Shown here: piece after piece, positions 54,926-64,000 of the stretch
Position numbering within the stretch: position 1 is the stretch's first letter
Layout of the letters: each line of letters starts with the position of its first letter
The notes under the pieces: model-generated
Told to the model about the DNA's origin: nothing
The model's database searches: none
The model's input: the letters and a program-made list of their open reading frames with translations, nothing else
NCBI GenBank assembly: GCA_946885915.1
Contig: CAMPHF010000004.1
Coordinates: 62,001-126,000, forward strand
Length of the DNA: 64,000 bases
Source of the DNA: an uncultured Idiomarina sp.
Lineage (GTDB): Bacteria; Pseudomonadota; Gammaproteobacteria; Enterobacterales; Alteromonadaceae
Direction: 5' to 3'
Translations under genes and position numbers: made by a program

Positions 54926-57360
54926 GCGGACTCGTCAGCGGGCGGCTACTCACCACGGGCAGCGAGCATGATCCACTGCTACCCAAGCTAGTTCACGCCA
55001 TTAACCATGCGCAACGAATCGATATTTGCGTATCGTTTGTGCAGCCATCGGGTATTCAATTACTGCTCGAGCCCTTAACCGACGCTTTAGAGGCGGGCGC
55101 TCAGATCCGCATTTTGGTCTCCGACTATTTATACATTACCCACCCACGTGCCCTGCGAATTCTGTATCAGCTGTTTATGCGTGGCGCACAGGTGAAATTG
55201 TTTTGTTGTGAGCCTAACCACGCGTTTCATCTGAAATCCTACATTTTTGTACAAACCAACGATGTCGGGACGCTAACCGCAGGTACAGCCTTTGTTGGCT
55301 CAAGTAATTTGAGTAAAAGTGCCCTTACCTCTGGGCTGGAGTGGAATTTACGCTTTGATCTTGAACCCCAAAATAGGGTGTCGACGGACGAGTTTGCGCA
55401 CATTCAGCAAAGCTTCTTAGCGCTATTTGAGCGCACAAATGCCCAAACGCTGTCGTTGTCGCTGATTCAAGATTATGAGCAGCGGTTTGAAAAGGTGGTA
55501 AAGCAACAAGCACCGTTGATTGAATTGCTGGGTTCGCATGACGAACCAGCGCCAGAGGCTTTCACGCCGAATGAGGCTCAGTTGGAAGCCTTGCAAGCGC
55601 TTGCCAGTAGCTGTGAGCAGGGTTACCAACGTGGCCTGGTGGTGATGGCAACCGGCATGGGGAAAACCTGGTTTGCTGCGTTTGCGGCGCGGCAGTTAGA
55701 AGCGAAACGTATATTGTTCGTCGCGCATCGTGAGGAAATACTCACGCAGGCCGAGCGCACCTTTCGTAGCTTGTTCCCAACCGCCAATATAGGCGTGTTT
55801 AACGGGCAGAACCAAAACACCGACTGTGATTTTATTTTTGGCTCTATTCAAACCATAGGAAAGCTATCGCACTTGACCCAGTTCGCGCGCGATTATTTCG
55901 ATTACATTGTGGTCGATGAGTTTCACCATGCCACCGCACCTAGTTATCAAAACTTACTCAATCATTTCGACCCTAGGTTTTTATTAGGGCTTACAGCGAC
56001 ACCAGAACGTACCGATCAAGCCGATATTTTGAGCTTGTGTGACCACAACTTAATTTATAGCCGTGATTTAGTGGATGGTATTCAGCAAAAATTATTAGTG
56101 CCATTTCGCTATGTTGGGATCTTAGACAAAGATGTCGATTATAAAGAAATACCTTGGCGGCATGGGCGTTTTGATCCGAACGCTTTAGATGCAGCCTTTG
56201 CAACCCGTAAGCGAACCGAACATATTTATCAGCACTGGCTGCAGCATAAGCAAACGCGAACGCTAGCGTTTTGTGTGTCGCAAAAACATGCCGACTTTAT
56301 GGCCGACTATTTTGCTCGTAAAGGTGTGCGGTCGGTGGCGGTGCACGCGCAAAGCAATACTCGCCGAAATGAGGCGATTCAGCAGCTAGCAGCAGGTGTA
56401 TTAGAGGTTGTTTTTAGTGTTGATTTATTTAATGAGGGCACTGATATACCTGCAGTCGATACAATTTTAATGTGCCGCCCCACTGAATCAAAAATCGTAT
56501 TTCTACAACAGTTAGGACGTGGCTTGCGGCAATCGCCGAATACTGAAAAGCGTGATGTGGTGGTGATCGATTTTATTGGTAATCATGCGTCATTTTTCAT
56601 GAAACCAGCGGCATTATTTGGCACGAAAGGGTTGGCGGGTACCTTAAGTAAGGCCCAGCAAGATGCGACGTTGCCTGAGGGTTGTCATGTCAATATTGCC
56701 CCTGAGGTGATTGAGATGTGGCAACAGATGGTTGCCACTATGCCAGTGGATGTGCAGGGCAATTATCAAGATTTAGCGCTGTCGCTAGGTTACCGCCCGA
56801 GTGCACAACAGTTTTATCTTGCCGGGTACTTACCAGCAAAAGCTCAGACCAAAATACGGCAGCAATATGGTAGTTGGTTTCAGTTTGTCGCTGCGCAAGA
56901 GCAAGATGAAGCACTTTTGGCAATGTTGGCGGAACATGCAAAGTTCCTATTTGATGCGGTAGAAAAAACCGCGATGACGAAGTGTTTTAAAGCCATTTTA
57001 CTCAGTGCGTTTGTAGCATTGGGGGGTGTTCGTCAGGGGCATGTAGGCGACAAGCAGCTGGCTGTTGAGAGTGGAAAACGCTTGGCACATTTTCCAGATG
57101 CACTTGCTGCGGACTTGTCAAATGACATTAAAAGCATGTCATTTGACAGCTCTGAGTGGCTTGCTTATTGGCGTAAAAACCCGATAGAGGCCTATATCTC
57201 ATCGAATAAGGGGCAGGCAGCACCTTGGTTTGTGCTTAAAAATGGCAAGTTTGCACTAAATTTCGCGGTAAGCCCTGCGCACATCGAGACACTAGAGCAA
57301 GCCATTTTAGAACTTGTCGATTTGCGTATGGCGCAATATATCAATCGGCATCGCGAGTAA
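54922..57360 (+). CDS. PLD-domain / SF2 helicase fusion
   Basis: An 812-aa fusion. Residues about 15-200 form a phospholipase-D-like nuclease or DNA-binding fold with H103-x-K105 in HLKSYIF and a GSSNLS segment. Residues about 210-560 are an SF2 helicase of the RadD/Type-III-like group: ATGMGKTWF (K248), DEFHH (332-336), LTATPER, FNEGTDIP, and QLGRGLR (R533). Residues about 580-812 form a helical C-terminal part I cannot name. Start GTG at 54922 overlaps the methyltransferase stop; the in-frame ATG at 54886 would lie inside the preceding gene. The PLD-helicase-methyltransferase mix resembles restriction-type and DISARM-type components; a defence or repair role is inferred. Confidence 0.87.
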   Translation: MSGLVSGRLLTTGSEHDPLLPKLVHAINHAQRIDICVSFVQPSGIQLLLEPLTDALEAGAQIRILVSDYLYITHPRALRILYQLFMRGAQVKLFCCEPNHAFHLKSYIFVQTNDVGTLTAGTAFVGSSNLSKSALTSGLEWNLRFDLEPQNRVSTDEFAHIQQSFLALFERTNAQTLSLSLIQDYEQRFEKVVKQQAPLIELLGSHDEPAPEAFTPNEAQLEALQALASSCEQGYQRGLVVMATGMGKTWFAAFAARQLEAKRILFVAHREEILTQAERTFRSLFPTANIGVFNGQNQNTDCDFIFGSIQTIGKLSHLTQFARDYFDYIVVDEFHHATAPSYQNLLNHFDPRFLLGLTATPERTDQADILSLCDHNLIYSRDLVDGIQQKLLVPFRYVGILDKDVDYKEIPWRHGRFDPNALDAAFATRKRTEHIYQHWLQHKQTRTLAFCVSQKHADFMADYFARKGVRSVAVHAQSNTRRNEAIQQLAAGVLEVVFSVDLFNEGTDIPAVDTILMCRPTESKIVFLQQLGRGLRQSPNTEKRDVVVIDFIGNHASFFMKPAALFGTKGLAGTLSKAQQDATLPEGCHVNIAPEVIEMWQQMVATMPVDVQGNYQDLALSLGYRPSAQQFYLAGYLPAKAQTKIRQQYGSWFQFVAAQEQDEALLAMLAEHAKFLFDAVEKTAMTKCFKAILLSAFVALGGVRQGHVGDKQLAVESGKRLAHFPDALAADLSNDIKSMSFDSSEWLAYWRKNPIEAYISSNKGQAAPWFVLKNGKFALNFAVSPAHIETLEQAILELVDLRMAQYINRHRE

Positions 57361-57363
57361 CTT

Positions 57364-58488
57364 ATGTATAACTCAACCACCAACACCACCGCCTACCATC
57401 AAGCTGCAGCGGAAGCACAGCACACCATTCTGCGTCATCCGCCAGAGGCGGTGTCGAGCAAGCTTCGGCGGCTGGCCGAACTGGCCGCCGAATACGAGCA
57501 AGCGGGCGTGCAGATTGCCGATGCCTACGGCGTTGGCGAGCATTTGCAGGCATTTGAAGCGCGCATGGCCAAACTGTTAGGTAAGCCAGCAGCCATTATT
57601 CTGCCAAGTGGTACTTTAGCGCAGCCGCTGGCACTTAAAATTCACGCCCAAGCTGCCGGTAAACAGCAGGTATTGCTGCATCCTACTTCGCATTTAGTGT
57701 TGCATGAGCAGCAGGGTTACGAGGCTTTGTGGGCATTGCAGGGGCAATTAGTTGGGCACGCCGATGAGGTACTCACTGCGGCGCACTTGGCTGGTGTGAA
57801 TGCCGATAATGCCGCGGCGCTTATTCTGGAATTACCCATGCGTGAAGTAGGTGGGCAGTTACCAAGCTGGGAAGATATACAAGCGCAAGTGACGTGGGCG
57901 CGTGAGATTGGCTTGAAAGTACATTTAGATGGCGCGCGGTTGTGGCAGTGCGAACCGTTTTACCAGCGCTCGATGGCGGAAATTGCGGGTCTGTTTGACT
58001 CGGTATATGTGAGTTTTTATAAAGATATTGGCGGTATTGCCGGCGCGGTTTTGGCGGGTTCCGAGGCATTTGTTGCCGAAGCGCGTGTGTGGAGCCGGCG
58101 TGCAGGTGGCAATCTTATTTCGCTATATCCTTATGTGCTGGCCGCCGAATTAGGGTTGCAGGATAACCTGGCCGCCGTTGCCGAAGCGACCGCTTATGCC
58201 AAGCCATTGGCGGCGCTATTTAATCAAATCCCCGGTGTGGTCACGGTTCCCAAAGTACCTCAAGCAGCGCTGTTTCATGTGCATATCAGAAAACAAAAAG
58301 CCGATTTAATTCAGTGCATTACTGATTATGCCGCTCGCCATGGTGTGCTGCTTTTGCCGTTGCCGCGTACTGTATTACATGAGGGGCGCGCGGACGAAGT
58401 TTGTGTATGCGAAATACCTTTGGGTCGCGCGGCAATGCAGCAACCGCCCGAGTTTTGGGCTGAACATTTGCAACGGTGTTTAACATGA
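57364..58488 (+). CDS. Threonine aldolase-like PLP enzyme
   Basis: A 374-aa fold-type I PLP enzyme, beta-eliminating lyase / threonine aldolase family. The Schiff-base lysine is K220 in SFYKDIGG, with KVHLDGARLW supplying the Asp that binds the pyridine nitrogen. Length and motifs differ somewhat from E. coli LtaE, so substrate (L-threonine, allo-threonine or other beta-hydroxy amino acid) is not certain. It starts 3 nt after the helicase stop and its stop overlaps the peroxidase start by 4 nt, so the four genes from 54317 may be one transcript, though function of the later two looks unrelated. Confidence 0.85.
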   Translation: MYNSTTNTTAYHQAAAEAQHTILRHPPEAVSSKLRRLAELAAEYEQAGVQIADAYGVGEHLQAFEARMAKLLGKPAAIILPSGTLAQPLALKIHAQAAGKQQVLLHPTSHLVLHEQQGYEALWALQGQLVGHADEVLTAAHLAGVNADNAAALILELPMREVGGQLPSWEDIQAQVTWAREIGLKVHLDGARLWQCEPFYQRSMAEIAGLFDSVYVSFYKDIGGIAGAVLAGSEAFVAEARVWSRRAGGNLISLYPYVLAAELGLQDNLAAVAEATAYAKPLAALFNQIPGVVTVPKVPQAALFHVHIRKQKADLIQCITDYAARHGVLLLPLPRTVLHEGRADEVCVCEIPLGRAAMQQPPEFWAEHLQRCLT

Positions 58489-59087
58489 AAACATTTACTT
58501 TCGCATTCGCGACCGCTGTCGCGCTGGCCGCTATAACTTCAACCCCAGCGGCGGCAGCGGCGTCCGGCGCAGTAACGGCTGAATTGGCACCCACGACAGC
58601 GGGCTGTTTAGGGGTGTTTGAGCAAACGCTACCGCGCTTACATTCGAATGACATGCATAACCTTTGTGAGCTCACCAAAGATAAAGTCGTATTGGTGGTG
58701 AATACTGCCAGTCAGTGTGGCTACACCGGGCAGTTTGAGGATTTAGAGGCCATTTATAAGCGCTACGCCGATGCGGGCTTGGTTATTTTGGGCTTTCCCT
58801 CCGATAGCTTCCGCCAAGAGCATGACAACGAAGCCGAAACGGCCACAGTTTGTTATGTGAACTTTGGGGTGACTTTTCCAATGATGAAAACGTCTGCGGT
58901 GACAGGTGCTGAAGCCAACCCTGTATTCAAAGCGCTTACTGCTGCTGCCGATGCAGCGCCACGCTGGAACTTCCATAAATATTTAATCGCGCGCGACGGT
59001 AGCAAAGTGTTGAATTTTGCGAGCTCAGTAAACCCAGCGGATATGCGAATAACGAGCGCGATTGAAGCGCTATTAGCAGAAAAATAA
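58485..59087 (+). CDS. Secreted glutathione peroxidase-family protein
   Basis: A 200-aa thioredoxin-fold peroxidase. The start at 58485 (ATGA overlap with the aldolase stop) gives a signal peptide (MKTFTFAFATAVALAAITSTPAAAA), so it is probably periplasmic. The peroxidatic Cys lies in VVNTASQCGYTGQ, and the tryptophan in RWNFHKYLI is kept. The usual FPCNQFGxQE block is FPSDSFRQE, so the resolving Cys and the first Gln are replaced. The enzyme may still act using thioredoxin or glutathione, or accept another reductant; function is less sure than the fold. Confidence 0.83.
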   Translation: MKTFTFAFATAVALAAITSTPAAAAASGAVTAELAPTTAGCLGVFEQTLPRLHSNDMHNLCELTKDKVVLVVNTASQCGYTGQFEDLEAIYKRYADAGLVILGFPSDSFRQEHDNEAETATVCYVNFGVTFPMMKTSAVTGAEANPVFKALTAAADAAPRWNFHKYLIARDGSKVLNFASSVNPADMRITSAIEALLAEK

Positions 59088-59101
59088 GTTTTCTAGCTTA
59101 G

Positions 59102-59362
59102 TTATTTGTCAAAATTGTGTTCCCATTCTAGGGCGAGTTTGCGCACGCTCTCATCGGCCATAATGTCATCGCGCGTGCGGCAAATGTATTGCGTACAGGT
59201 ACCTTCTTCACCGGTTAAGCTGGCGTTTAGTTGCGCCCAGCTTTGCTGCTCACGGGCATAGCGCTCGGCTTCCTCGCGCCGCATAAAACCTTTTACTATG
59301 TCGATTGGCAGCGAGCTGTCATCACTCTCAACTACAGCTACAACAAAGAAGTTAAAAATCAC
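59102..59362 (-). CDS. Small hypothetical protein
   Basis: An 86-aa soluble, acidic protein that I do not recognise. Features: a beta-like start (MIFNFFVVAVVESDD), a helix with MRREEAERYAREQQSW, and a CTQYICRTRDD segment with two Cys. It converges on the peroxidase gene with a 14-nt gap, and its start faces the 270-nt gap before the next diguanylate cyclase, in which I see no further gene. Confidence 0.55.
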   Translation of the reverse strand: MIFNFFVVAVVESDDSSLPIDIVKGFMRREEAERYAREQQSWAQLNASLTGEEGTCTQYICRTRDDIMADESVRKLALEWEHNFDK

Positions 59363-59632
59363 GAGTGAACCTTACAGACGCTATTTTCGGATGCTTTTAC
59401 TACGAAAAATGTAGCGAAATCGTTGCCAATTTCGATTAATAAATGCCTATGCATTAATGTTCGCTATATTCATTCAATTTTTTCGATTAATTCTGTACAA
59501 ATCGCAAACAATGCTTCCAAATAACGCGCGCTTTCGCCTCTTACGCAAACTTTACATTTCAGTAGAATGGTAGCTGTGCGGTGTTTTTGTGGCTATACAA
59601 GCGACGTGCCGCACCAGGGCGTGGAGGTATTG

Positions 59633-61354
59633 ATGGCGCGCACTAATAATAGTTCTATGGTACCGCCGGCCGTGCAAACAGAGCGTGAAGCGCGCGAGCT
59701 GGCTGAGCAAAAACTGCGCCTAGCAATGTGGGCGTCGCGCGAGACTGTGTGGACCTACCAAGTAGCGACCGGCGACGTACAAACCACCCGCTACGATCGC
59801 CAACAACAAGCTTCTGATCGCCACCTTACGCATGTTCAATTCTTTTCGATGGTTCACCCTGAAGACCGTGCCGAAGTTGAAGCCGCGCTTGAAAGCCACA
59901 TTTCAGGGCTGACGGACGTTCTCGACATTGCCTGTCGCTATTATTTAACCAGTCATTTGCAGTGGATTCGCATTCGTGGTCAAGCGATAGACCGTGCAGA
60001 ACTAACTGGACGTGCGGCCGTCATAGTCGGTACTGCGCGCGACATCACTGAGCAACAATTGCAGTTACAAAAGCTCGATCGCTTAGCGCAGTTCGATGCA
60101 CTTACGGGCTTATATAACCGCCATTCATTTCAGCTTGAACTCGATCGGTATTTAGCCAACCACACCAAAGTTGCGGTTATGTTCGTGGATATGGATGGTT
60201 TTAAAGAGCTGAATGATGCACTTGGCCACGCCGCGGGCGATGAGTTTTTGGCGGCCGTGGCGCAAACCTTGAGGACCATCTTGCCACGCCATGCGCTGAT
60301 TGCGCGCTACGGTGGAGATGAATTTGTGGTGGCAATGCACTTCGAATCAGACTCGACCTGGCGTGGTTATGCGAAAAAGCTCATCACCGCCAAAACGCCC
60401 TACCAGCCCTTACGAGATGTCAATTTGAGTGTGACTGGAAGTATTGGCGTGGCACTTTTCCCCCAGCATTCACAGCAGGCTCAGCAATTGATTGAATGCG
60501 CAGATACCGCCATGTACGAAGCGAAACGCAAGGGTGGAGATATGTATATTGCGTATCGGCGCAAGCTATCGGCCGAACGAGAACACAAAAACTCGTTGTT
60601 GGTGGCTTTGAAAAAGGCGGTGATGACACAAACTTTAAGCTTCGATATTCAGCCTGTTTATAACAGTCAATTAGATATGATTGGCGGAGAGTTGCTATGT
60701 CGTTGGTATCCACCGGAATTTGGTGCGGTTAGCCCCGCTGAGTTTATTCCATTAGCCGAACAACATGGCCTAACAGCGCAAATTACGCTGCAAGCACTCG
60801 ACAATGCCTTGGCACTCCTCGCGCAAGACATGGTTGACCGTGAGTTCTGGTTGGCTATCAATATTTGCCCACATGAAGTGCTGAACGTTAATTTTGTGAC
60901 GGATTTGGCGAACCACTGTCACGCAGCGGGTATTTCCCCCGATCGAATAAAGTTAGAAGTTACTGAGACGGTATTTTTGCACGAGGAAGCAGATCCTGAA
61001 CGCTGTTTAGAAAGTGCAAAAGCCTTAGGCTTCAGTTTGGCTATGGATGATTTTGGTACGGGCTATTCGTCACTTGCCTATATAAATAGATATCCATTTG
61101 ATGCGGTCAAGATAGATAAGCTGTTCGTAGATCAAATGATGGTAAATAGTAAATCTCGGCAGCTGATTGAGGGTATTGCGGGGCTTTGTAATTCACTTGA
61201 TATCGATATTGTCGCTGAGGGCTGCGAAACCTCTGAACAAATCATGCACCTGCGGGCGCTTGGTATTTCGGCCTTGCAAGGTTTTGGCCTGAGTAAGCCG
61301 TTAGCGCAATCTGACTTTCTTGATATGCTGCGCTATCGGCGTACCGCTAGTTAA
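59633..61354 (+). CDS. PAS-GGDEF-EAL dual-domain protein
   Basis: A 573-aa cytoplasmic c-di-GMP protein. A PAS_3 domain (about 20-155, ending GTARDITEQQ) precedes GGDEF (RYGGDEFVV; active-site motif intact, no RxxD inhibitory site at the usual place, where RHAL is found) and EAL. In EAL the first motif is ELL (GGELLCRW) instead of EAL; later motifs KLEVTET, AMDDFGTGYSS and VKIDKLF are intact. Either domain could dominate, and hydrolysis may be reduced or normal. The ATG at 59633 is chosen for GGAGG five bases before. The stop overlaps the RND gene stop. Confidence 0.93.
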   Translation: MARTNNSSMVPPAVQTEREARELAEQKLRLAMWASRETVWTYQVATGDVQTTRYDRQQQASDRHLTHVQFFSMVHPEDRAEVEAALESHISGLTDVLDIACRYYLTSHLQWIRIRGQAIDRAELTGRAAVIVGTARDITEQQLQLQKLDRLAQFDALTGLYNRHSFQLELDRYLANHTKVAVMFVDMDGFKELNDALGHAAGDEFLAAVAQTLRTILPRHALIARYGGDEFVVAMHFESDSTWRGYAKKLITAKTPYQPLRDVNLSVTGSIGVALFPQHSQQAQQLIECADTAMYEAKRKGGDMYIAYRRKLSAEREHKNSLLVALKKAVMTQTLSFDIQPVYNSQLDMIGGELLCRWYPPEFGAVSPAEFIPLAEQHGLTAQITLQALDNALALLAQDMVDREFWLAINICPHEVLNVNFVTDLANHCHAAGISPDRIKLEVTETVFLHEEADPERCLESAKALGFSLAMDDFGTGYSSLAYINRYPFDAVKIDKLFVDQMMVNSKSRQLIEGIAGLCNSLDIDIVAEGCETSEQIMHLRALGISALQGFGLSKPLAQSDFLDMLRYRRTAS

Positions 61355-64000
61355 ACTTTTAGTCGATACCAAAGCGCATAAAGAGCCGGCACAAACAGTA
61401 AGGTGATGGCGGTGCCAACGCCTACGCCCCCGATCAGAACGTAAGCCAGTGGACCCCAGAAGCTGTCTTGGGTAAGGGGAATAAAGGCTAGCATAGCGGC
61501 TAATGCGGTAAGCACTACGGGGCGCGCACGTTGTACGGCGGCTTCAATAATGGCGGTTGCCGGCGCCATACCATCGGCCTGATTATCGCTCACTTGTTGG
61601 GTTAAAATAAGGGTGTTGCGCATTAGAATACCCGCTAACCCAGTTAACCCCAGCAACGCCACAAAGCCAAATGGCTGATTGAATATCAGCAACGCTAAGA
61701 CCGCACCAATAAGCCCCAGTGGGGCGGTGGCAAAGACCATAAAGGTGCCAGTAAACGAGCGCATTTGCAGCATGATGAAGATCAGCATCAGTGCCACCAT
61801 GACGGGTTGTAGTTTCTGCAGCGAACCCTCACCTCGAGTGGACTGCTCTACCGAACCACCAATTTCCATTCGATAGCCTAGCGGTAGTTGTGCTCGTAAC
61901 TCTGCCAGCTGGCCCCATAAATCGGCAGTGACGGTATTCGGCTGGGCGCCGCGAATATCGGCAATAACGTTTAAGTAATTCTCGCGGTTATAGCGCCGGA
62001 TCACGGGCTCCTCGTAACCAAGCTGTAGTTGCCCTAACTGATTGAGTGCTACTTTTTCGCCGCGATTGTTAAGTACTTCTAAGGTTTGTAAGCGCTCAGC
62101 ACTAAGCGCCGTATCCGCAGCGGTTCGCCCGCGCATCACCACACCCACGTTACGAATATTCTCGTACACTTGAGTAATTTGGGTGCCCTCGATAGCCAAT
62201 TGCAGTTGCTGCGCTAAAGCACTCGGCGTGAGCCCATGCAATTGTAACGCACTTGGGTTCGCCACGAAGCTATATACGGGTGCGCGTTCATCCCATTCCA
62301 GATGGGCATTGTGGGTGTTCCGGTGCGCGCTTAAGGTCGCCAGCACTTTATGGCCCAAGCGGCGCAATTCATCTTGCTCTGGGCCTAAAATACGAAATGT
62401 GATTGGCCAGTTTACCGGCGGGCCATACAGCAAGCGATAAACGCGAACCCGAGCGGCATCGTAAGCGCCGCTGGCAACTTCTTGCTCAAGCGCGGTCATT
62501 AGGCTGTCGCGCGCGGCTTGGTTTTTCATTACCGCGACAATTTTGGCAAAGGCTGGATCTTGGGGTTCCGGTGTGGCGCTAATGAAAAAGCGCGGTGCAC
62601 CGCCTCCAATGTAACTGGCGAGCGAGGTTAAATGGTCGTGTTCGGCAGCTTGGGCGCTAATAAAGGCTTCTATTCTTTTGGCCACTTGATCGGTTTGCGC
62701 AATTGAGGTGCCTTGTGGCATGTACACGCTGACTATTACTTCGGTGCGATCGGAGCTTGGGAAAAACTGCTTCTGTACCAAAGTGGCCATGGCAACAATG
62801 CTCAACGCTAAAATACCCACGGTGCTAAACACCACGGTTTTACGATGTTTCACGCACCATGTGGTGGTGCGGCGCAGCCATTGGTAGAGGCGGGTATGGT
62901 AGGCCTCGTCGGCTGCGGACTGGTCTGCTTCGTTGGCACTCTCGTTGGCGCCATCGGTAGGGATCATCCGCACGCCCAAGTAGGGCACGAAGTACACGGC
63001 CACTAACCACGACACAATGAGCGCAATACCTGTGACCCAAAAGATATTACCGGCATATTCGCCCACGCCGGATTTGGCAAAACCAATCGGAAAGAATCCC
63101 GCCACGGTCACCAAAGTACCGAATAACATGGGCGCCGCGGTTACTGTCCAAGCGTGTGCTGCGGCTTTGCTGCTACTCCAACCTTGGTGAATCTTCACCA
63201 GCATCATTTCAACGGAAATAATGGCATCGTCAACCAACAAGCCTAACGACAGAATGAGGGCGCCGAGCGTGATGCGATCAAGGTTAATGCCCATCAGCAG
63301 CATGACTAAAAAGGTAATGCCGAGTGTAAGCGGTACCGCCAAACCGACGATGAGCCCGGCACGAAAACCAATGGCGACAATGCTAACCAGCATGACCACC
63401 AGCACTGCCACGAGGAATTTTACCTGAAATAGCCCTACGGCTTTGTTAATGGCATCGCTTTGATTGGTGAGTACTTCAAGCTGCACCCCAGCGGGCAGTT
63501 TGATTTGCTCGGTTTGAATGAACTGCGCAAGGTTCTCGCCCAGAATTTGGCCGTTAAAGCCTTTTTGCATCACCAAACCTAGTACCAGAGCGTCTTGCTC
63601 GCGGCTGCGAATTTTGAAGCTGGTTGGGTCTTCATAGCCGCGTTTAATGGTGGCGATGTCGCCTAGCCGCACCACGCCCGTTGCGGCGGTAATAGGCGTT
63701 TGCGCCAGCTCCGCAGGGTTTTCGGTAAGCGTATCCACGCGCACGTAAAGGCGCTGGCCCTGAGTTTCAATACGACCGGCAGGAAGCGGTTGATTGTAGG
63801 CTTGAATGGTCTGAATCAGCTGCTGTGGATCGATGCCCAGATTGACCAGTTCAGCAGGCTCAAATTCAACGAAAATACGCTCACTGCGCTCGCCTAAAAT
63901 CAGCGCTTTGTGAACGCCTTGCACTCGCTGTAGGCGATCGCGGATACGCTCGGCCTCGCGGGTGAGTTCGCGCATGGGAATGGCTGCCGCTTGCTCACTA
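61351..64000 (-). CDS. RND efflux transporter, inner-membrane pump (partial)
   Basis: The frame is open beyond the ATG at 63975 to the window edge, so the N-terminus is cut off. About 883 residues remain of a usual 1020-1050. Present are the HAE1/CusA-type RND core: DxLTENPAELAQTPI, the periplasmic pore loops, the transmembrane bundle with GLLVDDAIISVEMM and its DD pair (proton path), and the C-terminal repeat (LIFIMLQMRSFTGTF ... PLGLIGAVLALL). It would export drugs or metals with a membrane-fusion partner lying outside the window. The substrate cannot be told. Its stop overlaps the PAS-GGDEF-EAL stop. Confidence 0.92.
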   Translation of the reverse strand, partial: SEQAAAIPMRELTREAERIRDRLQRVQGVHKALILGERSERIFVEFEPAELVNLGIDPQQLIQTIQAYNQPLPAGRIETQGQRLYVRVDTLTENPAELAQTPITAATGVVRLGDIATIKRGYEDPTSFKIRSREQDALVLGLVMQKGFNGQILGENLAQFIQTEQIKLPAGVQLEVLTNQSDAINKAVGLFQVKFLVAVLVVMLVSIVAIGFRAGLIVGLAVPLTLGITFLVMLLMGINLDRITLGALILSLGLLVDDAIISVEMMLVKIHQGWSSSKAAAHAWTVTAAPMLFGTLVTVAGFFPIGFAKSGVGEYAGNIFWVTGIALIVSWLVAVYFVPYLGVRMIPTDGANESANEADQSAADEAYHTRLYQWLRRTTTWCVKHRKTVVFSTVGILALSIVAMATLVQKQFFPSSDRTEVIVSVYMPQGTSIAQTDQVAKRIEAFISAQAAEHDHLTSLASYIGGGAPRFFISATPEPQDPAFAKIVAVMKNQAARDSLMTALEQEVASGAYDAARVRVYRLLYGPPVNWPITFRILGPEQDELRRLGHKVLATLSAHRNTHNAHLEWDERAPVYSFVANPSALQLHGLTPSALAQQLQLAIEGTQITQVYENIRNVGVVMRGRTAADTALSAERLQTLEVLNNRGEKVALNQLGQLQLGYEEPVIRRYNRENYLNVIADIRGAQPNTVTADLWGQLAELRAQLPLGYRMEIGGSVEQSTRGEGSLQKLQPVMVALMLIFIMLQMRSFTGTFMVFATAPLGLIGAVLALLIFNQPFGFVALLGLTGLAGILMRNTLILTQQVSDNQADGMAPATAIIEAAVQRARPVVLTALAAMLAFIPLTQDSFWGPLAYVLIGGVGVGTAITLLFVPALYALWYRLKV

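Overview
The window is a 64 kb piece of a gammaproteobacterial chromosome, most like Alteromonadales and probably Idiomarinaceae. This rests on gene order (polA - candidate sRNA - engB - cytochrome c4 - yihI - DUF2489), a bd-type oxidase of the short Q-loop (Cio) type, many secreted peptidases and amidohydrolases, and many c-di-GMP genes. The placement is inferred from content; no database was searched. Genes are dense, with many 1- and 4-nt overlaps. There is one tRNA, and no rRNA, CRISPR array or recognisable insertion sequence.

Layout. 1-6.5 kb: end of aroE, a TetR regulator, a small unknown gene, a 620-nt non-coding stretch with GATC sites and DnaA-box-like sites, polA, a candidate small RNA, a DMT exporter and engB. 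6.5-16 kb: cytochrome c4, yihI, a DUF2489 protein, a secreted amidohydrolase, cysE, a YqhA-like protein, an Aer-like chemoreceptor, a cold-shock protein and an isochorismatase-like hydrolase. 14.5-17 kb: cioA, cioB and an unlisted 34-aa third subunit (DUF2474). 17-31 kb: three membrane or sensor diguanylate cyclases interleaved with purEK, an esterase, a DUF502 protein, a GST, YajQ, a PLD-family enzyme and a lipoprotein amidohydrolase. 31-36 kb: monofunctional prephenate dehydratase, an S9 peptidase, a class-C-like serine hydrolase and tRNA-Arg(CCG).

36-40.3 kb reads as accessory DNA: a PadR/HAAS pair behind a symmetric operator, a DUF1275 protein, an AT-richer hipBA toxin-antitoxin pair behind three operators spaced exactly 27 bp, and a phosphatase gene broken by a frameshift in an A6 run. 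40.4-53.4 kb is rich in iron-uptake genes: two TonB receptors, each with a Fur-box match, one beside a 2OG-Fe(II) oxygenase and the other coupled to a PepSY membrane protein. The same stretch has a GAF-GGDEF cyclase, small genes, ybiT and a NYN protein. 54.3-57.4 kb holds a methyltransferase gene overlapping a PLD-helicase fusion, a candidate DNA-maintenance or defence pair. The window ends with an aldolase, a periplasmic peroxidase, a PAS-GGDEF-EAL protein and a truncated RND efflux gene.

Working together: five GGDEF proteins plus YajQ suggest heavy c-di-GMP signalling. Secreted peptidases and amidohydrolases point to growth on peptides. The two Fur-linked receptors suggest regulated siderophore or haem uptake. 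The most notable non-coding features are the hip operator array, the PadR operator, a hairpin hiding the Shine-Dalgarno of the second TonB receptor, a terminator written inside the end of cysE, and a candidate Spot 42-position RNA.
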